Origin: Scenedesmus sp. ARA3
Taxonomy: Eukaryota > Chlorophyta > Chlorophyceae > Sphaeropleales > Scenedesmaceae
DNA length: 64,000 nucleotides
Direction of reading: 5' to 3'
Assembly (NCBI GenBank): GCA_004335835.1
Contig: RWJK01000863.1
Coordinates: forward strand, 55,343-119,342
The translations under genes were made by a program, and so were the position numbers. Positions 57,850-64,000 of this stretch are shown here, in pieces; position 1 is the stretch's first letter, and each line of letters starts with the position of its first letter. Below the pieces are notes generated by a model. That model saw only the letters and a list, made by a program, of their open reading frames with translations. It made no database searches and had not been told where the DNA came from.

Positions 57850-60800
57850 GGCATGGGTTTGAAATTGTGGAAGCAGTGATACCAGCAGCAGTAGCAGCTG
57901 ATGATGCCTTATTTGGGCCGGATTACGACTATCGGTATGATGACGGCAGTGCGTTAGCTGCGGCTGCAGCACCAGAAAGCAGCACGTCTGCTGATGGTGA
58001 GCAGTGCCCGGCTGTGCAGCAGTCGCTTGCTGGGCAGCATCAGCCCTACCAGGTCAGCCTGAGCGGCACATTGAGGATCAAGAGTGATGCAGAGACTGCT
58101 GAGCAACAGGGCAATGCAGCATTCAGCAGCAGTGGCAGGTGTGCACCCGCCTCAACAGCAGCACCAGCAGCAGCAGCGGTGCCGAGGGTTAGTGACGACT
58201 TCTTGGCTGCATTGGACTCCTTTGCTGCCAGCCAGCTGCTGCCACAGGCGCGTGCACTGGCGAGTGAGGTGACAGCTGCGCGCACGCTGCTGCAGCAGCT
58301 GAGCAGCGAGCGGCGCAGCAGCGGCAGGGACAGCAGCAGCAGGCTGGCTGGGCAGTGCTGTACTACAGAAGCTGTGAGTGAAGTGTTAGGCGTGGTGCCG
58401 TCCAGCAGGCGGCACAGCAATGCAAGCAGCACTGGAATCTGCAGGAGGTCCAGCTCCAGTGACGCAGATCCAGAGCAGCAGCAGCAGCAGCAGCAGCAGG
58501 GACGGCACAGCCGCCGCGCCAGCTGCCACATGCGTCACATCAGCATGGATGGCAGCAGTGTATCTGGTTCAGATGAGGCAGCGCTAGCAGCAATAGCAGC
58601 AGAGCTTGAGGAGATACGACACTGCAGCAGAGATGGCAGCTTGCCTAAGCGGGGGCGCAGTGGCAGCCTGCAAGGCCTAGGAGGTGATGGTGAGGCGTGT
58701 TTGCGGCCATTGAGCAAAAGTGCCAGTGGCAGCGGTGAGGCTGGTGTGGCGTGCAGCAGCAGCAGTGGCAGGCGCAGCTTGGACAATGCTGGCTCGGGCT
58801 GTGTTGCAGGAGGGGGCGGTGGGCAGACAACAGCAGCAGCAGCACCAGCTCCAGGTCATTGTAGGAGGGTGAGTCAGCACAGTCGGCAAGTGAGCGTGGA
58901 TGGCTGCAGCAATATTGGCTGGCTGCAGCAGCTGCAGCAGGAGACTGGGTCCTGTTCGACACCAGCAGCCACGCCAGATGAGGTGCTGCGCCCTGCACAG
59001 CATGACGCAACGGACAGTGGGCGGGCTGCAGTGTTGTCGTCACCAGAGGACAGCTTCAGCAGCGGCAGCAGCAGCGCAGGTGGGGCCAGCTTCCCGCTGC
59101 AGCAACAGGAGCTGCAGCCGTTGCATCAGCAAGGGCAGCAGCCGTGTGCTATTCAGCTGGCAAACCTAGCTGCCATTGCACCTACGCCGCAGCAGCACCA
59201 GCAGCATCAGGGTTTGGGAACAAATACAGCAGCAGCAACTGCAGCAGAAGATGTGCTGTCAGCTGGGTGCTCCGGCGGCAGCAAAACAGGCTGCAGCACT
59301 CCACTGGACCTTCAGGACAGCTTGCAGGAGCTTGAAGTTCACCACGAAGCTCCTGCAGCAGCCAGTGAAGTTCACGCTGAAAGCAGCGCAGTGATGTGGA
59401 GCTACAACCAGGCGTATGAGCTGCAGCCCAACACAGCCAGGACGCCCGGCATGCCAGCAGCAATAATGCAACAAACACAGCCCCAGCCCCGCAGTGTGAC
59501 GACTGCTGTGCAGCCGTATGTTTGGGGCTGGGGCTGTGCTGCCACCACAGCAATGGCAGCAGCCACCATGCAGCAGCGCAGTGATCCTGCAGCAGCAGAA
59601 CCTGGTGCATTTGGTGGCCCTGAGGACTGCCCGTTTTACTCTTATGAGGCAGCCTTCAGTACTGATGTTAATGGTGGATGTGAGAAGGCTGTGGGCAGCA
59701 GCAGCAGCAGTGTTGCCAGTGGCAGCACCAGTGACAGGAGAGGCAGCGCAGCTGCAGCAGCAGATGACACAAGCAGCTTGCACACACCTTCACATGAAGC
59801 GCAGCAGGTTGGAGGTGATGATACTGGTGATGCTGGCAACGACGATGAGTTGCCGCTATTGGAGAGTACATCAAGTGTTGTGGTGCTGAGCAGCGCATTA
59901 GATGCCATCTGCAGCAGCTGCAGCCAGCCAGGCTCAGTGTGCAGGCAGGCTGACGACCTGCTAACCGCCCTGGCAGATGCCAGTAGCAGCAGCACTGCTG
60001 GTGCAGTTGCAGCTGCAGATGGCCATGCGCCGCCAACTACAGGCATTATGGGTCAGCAGCAACCAGGCAGCACAGCAGCAGGCCCCAATGACCCAGCAAT
60101 GCCAGTGTGTGATGCTGCTGCTGCTGCTGCTGCAGCCAGCAGCGACCTGAGCAGTGCTATTGCACTGCTGTTGGAAATGAAGGGGCTGCTGCAGGAAGAT
60201 GTTGCTGCACTTCGAACCTCGCTGTCAGCAATGCACGCAGCACAGCTGAGTCAGCTGGCAGGCAGTGAAGCCAGCAACGGCACTGGCAAGGATGTTGGCA
60301 GTGGTGCTGGCTGTGCTCCTTGCATTATGCCTGATGCAGCTGTCTGTGCTACACATGCAGCAGGAGCTGACTCAGCTGCAAGTCACTGTGTGGCTGCAGT
60401 GGCTACATTAGGGCGGGCTGAGGCAGTGCCTTGCATGGCAGAGCTGGGTCAACTGCAGCAGGCCTTGCCAGTGGCAGCTGCAGCTGCAGCTGTGGACACT
60501 CAGCAGCAGCCGGCAGAGCTGCCTGCTCAGCAGGTGCTGGCGCTGCTGCTGCGGCTGCTGCCGGCTGTTGCGGCACTTGCTACAGCTGAGGCTCCGCGCC
60601 GCGCACAGTGTGGACAGTGTGCTGTGCCGAATCAGCTTGCAGGAAATGTGCGGCGTGTGCAGGGGTTGGGGCCAGGTCAGCTGGCAGGAAACAACAGGCA
60701 GCAGCAGGCTGGGCAACTTGCACAGGCCATCCTGCGGCTGCTGTATCCTGCAGATATGGATGGGTCTTCGGAAGATGGCAGCGGCAGCAGGCGTGGCAGG

Positions 60801-60869
60801 CTGGTGCGGACGCTGACGTCTGTTGTACGGGAAACTCTGGACAGCAACAGCTGCTGCGGCAGCCCTTGA
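54092..60869 (+). CDS. Unrecognised 2183-residue low-complexity protein
   Basis: Two exons, 54092-54902 and 55129-60869 (811 and 5741 nt), joined in phase (EAPG/MQPC). Exon 2 alone is 5.7 kb open, very unlike the short exons nearby. No known domain is seen. Residues 1-270 are basic and Ser/Pro-rich, with many SP sites (SPRSS, SPRTVGSPRAG, SPVRTADGSKPVSPSK). The rest is rich in Ala, Gln, Ser and acidic residues. A unit of about 94 residues is repeated at about 519 and 613 (AARQLLDxRDACEAARQSQ, then WVQSRLQHEADAT). LLPLPSDDNACWL and LLPLPSYEEACCL are related. Two basic Ser motifs at about 1396 (SRRASCHMRHISMDG) and 1514 (CRRVSQHSRQVSVDG) resemble protein kinase A sites. The last 100 residues (LLRLLPAVAALA, RLVRTLTSVVRETL) may be helical. 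Probably disordered scaffold; function unknown. Confidence 0.85.
55627..55680 (+). repeat. Coding (GCA)~18 tract
   Basis: Pure GCA repeat encoding poly-Ala in the 2183-residue protein, kept in frame. Confidence 0.93.
57797..57848 (+). repeat. Coding (CAG)~16 tract
   Basis: Pure CAG repeat encoding poly-Gln in the 2183-residue protein; same strand, different frame from the poly-Ala tract at 55627. Confidence 0.93.
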
Positions 60870-61435
60870 TGGATGACAATGGCGAGTAGGACAGCAGCGC
60901 ACAGCAGGCAATGAGGACTGTTCTTGGGCTGCAGCTGGGAGGGGCTTCAGGCAATAAGAGATGTATATAAGTGTCCAGCAGTCAATGTCACATATGCTTG
61001 AGACGGCCTACATGCAGCTGGGGTGCTGGCAGCAGAATGTAAACATTGGAATGACTGCGCCAATGCTACGGTGAAGCATCGAACCTTTTTTTACGCAATG
61101 TTGTAGAGAACTTTTAGCGGTCGGCAAAAGAGCGGCGCACGTGTGGCAGAACCCTTCTGCTGCAGTCATGGATTCACATGTACAGTGCGCTTGACATCAA
61201 CTCAACTCGCATATGCGCTACACCTGCAGGGGCTTAAGCCAACGTATCAGGATTTGTAATACGAATCATATCTAAAACTTGTCTCAGCGGTCCAACACGA
61301 GGTGACTGAAGCATTTTGCACCGTACGCAGCAGTAGCAGTCCGTGTGACTGGGATCTCGACAGTGCACTCTAGATGGTCGGAGTACAACCCCATTTGCCC
61401 TCAGTAGATTGAGTTGGTTCATTATCGAAGGCCTG
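60870..61435. other. Intergenic, tandem genes
   Basis: 3' region of the 2183-residue gene (TGTAA at 61039-61043) and presumed promoter of the following secreted-protein gene. Nothing else is seen. Confidence 0.5.
61039..61043 (+). terminator. Candidate TGTAA poly(A) signal, 2183-residue gene
   Basis: TGTAA 170 nt past the stop codon. Confidence 0.42.
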
Positions 61436-64000
61436 ATGGGACGTAAGTCCGACCATCATCAGCCAGCAGTGCTGCTGCTGCTGTTGGAGCTGCTGCTGGC
61501 CATCCCCAGCACATCAGCCGAGGCAGGCGTCGAGCTGTCATCTTCGGTGATACTGTTTTACGACAGCGAGCTGGCGACGCCTATGTATGGCAGTGCTGTG
61601 CCTCAATGCGAGCTGCTGCTCAGGCGTGCGGTCAGGCATGGAGGCAAGCGAATACAGCTGGTGCCCACACACTACTGGTGAGATGTTGCTAGGGAGTTTG
61701 CATGCGGCAATTCAGCATGTTTGTATCCTCAGATGTGGCAGGCGATCTTGAAATATATCTATGTGAAGATTGCTTCACTTTCAGCAGCTGCTGCGTCGAG
61801 GTTGTGTCACACTGCTGAAGACGAGCTGGCAGAGAAACACTGCACAGCAAGCTGAGAACGTGTAAGTACAGTTATAACTGATTTCACGTGTTTTGCTGTG
61901 TTGCAGGTATGACAAGCGCTATGAATCTCAAGATCAGAACGCTTGCCTGCCAGACAATTGGTGAGTGCAGCATTGCCATACCTTGCGGCTCCTGGATCCA
62001 GCTGCTGCATGTTCTGTGCAGCTGCAGGCACCTACCAGGCTGACATATGCGCAACAGCAGGCAGAACAGCACAGCACAGCAGCACAGCAGCACAGCAGCA
62101 CAGCAGTATAGCAGCACAGCAGCATCAGCAGCAGCAATTCAAAGGACTATGCAGCTGCAGCAAAGCAACACCAGCAATGCTCAGATGCTTGCTTGGCTGT
62201 CCTAAACACCTTGCTGCTACCCCACCCCCCACCCCCATGCTGGTGGCTCACGTTATCTTTGTATGTGTCACTTTTGATTACATTTTGAATCACCGCACAG
62301 GGCTGACACTGACCTGCGCGTTGACTACTACTGCTCCAAGTGGGCATGGGATGCGCCCTGCAAGCCCTTCACCAAAGAATCAATAGCATCTTTTAGGGAT
62401 GCGATGCGCAAGGTGTGGCTTTTGGCACGCAAAGCAGTGTCCAGGATACGGGCGCATCAGGGTCACCATGAACCTAATGAGATGCTGCTGCATGGCATAG
62501 CAACTGCAGAGGTGCTGCTGGGTTTGCGTAAAAGGAACGTGCTTGCTGGGATCAAGTCCGTTCAACTCATCATTCGTGGCTGTGTGATGCCTCGTGTGCC
62601 TGCAGTGCTTGTCACTAGCTGTACAGCTGTACGAGGAGGTGCTGATTGCACCACATTTGGACCGTGTCGCGGGCAGCAGCAAGCGCGGCAAGTGGCGCAA
62701 CATGCTGCGGTTTGACCCACTGCAGAAGGACCGGCACGGCAACAGGTACAGTTGGCCTGACAAGTGTGTTTGAGCATGTCAGACGTCATAGTCATGTGTT
62801 CAACCTGTTGTGGCTCATACCATCCAAGATGGTGCCAGGACCCACATGTAACTATCCCCTCTCAAAGGCAGCGGTGTTGAAGTGCCCATGGCTGCAAGGT
62901 TGCTGGGTCGATGTCACAATGCAGTTTAGCTCAGCACCAGCGCTGCTGTTGCTGTGCAGGATCGTGATTTGGTTTTGGCAGCTTTGGGTTTCCTTATGTG
63001 CCTGCTGCTGCTGCCCTGCTGTTGTTATGCAGCTACTGGGAGATCATGCTGCAGCCGCTGCTGCAGGCGGCCAATGATGCTTTCAACAGCAGCAAGGGCA
63101 AGACCCTGCACTTTGCAATGGGTGGTGAGTAATAGAATCCACAGTAACCACAGAACTTCTACGACTGCTTGTGGTGGCGAGCTTGTGATGTGCAGTACAG
63201 GCACAAACGGCAACTGACCAAAACCCTGCACATAACCCATCACATTACCCAGCCATTCACACTGCTCCAGACAGTATAATCCTGCTGTTTTCTTTCACAC
63301 ACTGCAATTCTGTGCACCGATGTTGAGCTGAATTGTGAAGCACAACTGAAGTGGCCTGCACGGATGAAAGGTTGCATGGTGAACCCCAACGCAACCATCT
63401 CATTCTACCAAGCACCTGTATGCAGGAGAAATGGGCGGCACCCTTCTCAACCACCCAGCGCAGTACCTGAAGATTTTCAACGCCACACGTGCAGCCTGGA
63501 AGGCACCCGCACGCCTGCAGCTGGGGGTAACCTTCTACCATGCTTACACCCCGGGGCAGATCAACCACCAGCCAGACCCTAAGGGCGTTAAACCCTTGCC
63601 TGACAGCCCTCTTGGAACCTTGGACGGCGGCTATGGACCGCTGCTGCCATATGACAAGTGGCCTGGCGTGGCGCAGGTACCGTGTTGGAGGTTTTGAGTA
63701 TCTGACCATTGAACATGAAATGTGCCTGGTGTGTTGAATTCGTGTGTGTGCTGCTTACGTTGCAATTTGCTCAGTGCGTCCAGCACATTGCCATGCTTGC
63801 CTGTAGGGCCTCATTCTGCTGCTTGCTCTGCTGTGTGTTCTGCTGTGTTGCAGCTGCGGGCAGTGCTGCCTGACTTCAAGAGGCTGCTGCAGGAGGCTCA
63901 GTTCATTGGTGTCAGCAACTATGCGAGGTGGGTGTGATGTGAGCGGTGTCTTGATCACCTGTACGTGTGAGCGTTGTCTTGATCACCGGTACGTGTGAGC
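61436..64000 (+). CDS. Predicted secreted protein, glycoside-hydrolase-like barrel suspected, 3' end outside the window
   Basis: Exons 61436-61677, 61907-61960, 62301-62412, 62606-62745, 63033-63124, 63426-63676, 63854-63927; further exons lie beyond 64000. Phases join throughout. The first ATG gives MGRKSDHHQPAVLLLLLELL and a Ser/Ala cleavage region, a good signal peptide. Then VILFYDSELATPMYG and GGKRIQLVPTHYW/YDKRY, DYYCSKWAWDAPCKPFT, SLAVQLYEEVLIAPHLD, YWEIMLQPLLQAANDAF, LHFAMGGEMGGTLLNHPAQY, LQLGVTFYHAYTPGQ and FIGVSNYAR follow. Alternating short hydrophobic strands and helices, with Tyr/Trp/His-rich strand ends and the GEMG motif, suggest a (beta/alpha)8 barrel such as a glycoside hydrolase. 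This is inference: I cannot name the family. Several Cys suggest extracellular disulfides. Confidence 0.8.
62075..62135 (+). repeat. 8-bp tandem repeat in intron
   Basis: About seven units of agcagcac, one interrupted by tat, inside intron 61961-62300. Confidence 0.85.

Overview
This window reads as nuclear DNA of a green alga. It encodes plant-type proteins (a PsbP-fold thylakoid-lumen protein, an AKR2-type chloroplast outer-membrane targeting factor, plant/bacterial-type ATP-dependent PEP carboxykinase). Its genes consist of many short exons with GT-AG introns, coding and intronic DNA are saturated with CAG/CTG repeats, and several 3' ends carry TGTAA, the poly(A) signal typical of chlorophycean algae. 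I infer Chlorophyta, probably Chlorophyceae (Sphaeropleales or Chlamydomonadales); the species cannot be settled from the sequence alone. A 24-base run of N (28874-28897) marks one assembly gap.

Layout, left to right. Plus strand: the 3' part of a PsbP-domain gene (1-1699), then a 12-exon PEP carboxykinase (2933-8170). Minus strand: a 10-exon BAR-like/PH-domain gene (17684-9918), an 8-exon AKR2 gene (23831-19365), a 5-exon ZIP metal transporter (27769-25618) and a 6-exon Nudix hydrolase (30561-28456). A 5.5 kb stretch with no convincing gene follows. Then come, still on minus, a 3-exon gene for an unrecognised 858-residue Ala/Gln-rich protein (39332-36117) and a SEC14-like CRAL-TRIO gene with a C-terminal membrane segment (about 45038-40196). 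Plus strand: a 13-exon F-box/RCC1/R3H fusion gene (46122-53340), a 2-exon gene for an unrecognised 2183-residue low-complexity protein (54092-60869), and the 5' part of a gene for a predicted secreted protein of a family I cannot name (61436 to beyond the window). I joined exons by hand; for every complete gene the exon lengths and phases sum to an intact reading frame.

The most striking structural feature is not a gene. Nearly every multi-exon gene carries extra partial copies of its own exon edges inside the neighbouring introns. Copies of an exon's 5' edge, with its acceptor, sit in the upstream intron; copies of its 3' edge, usually with its donor, sit in the downstream intron. More than 35 such copies occur in seven genes, in one to six copies per edge and at different stages of decay. 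In addition, (CTG)n tracts in sense orientation often run directly into the acceptor CAG and seem to serve as the pyrimidine-rich tract. The genes do not form an obvious pathway; they are an ordinary mix of metabolic, trafficking and regulatory functions.
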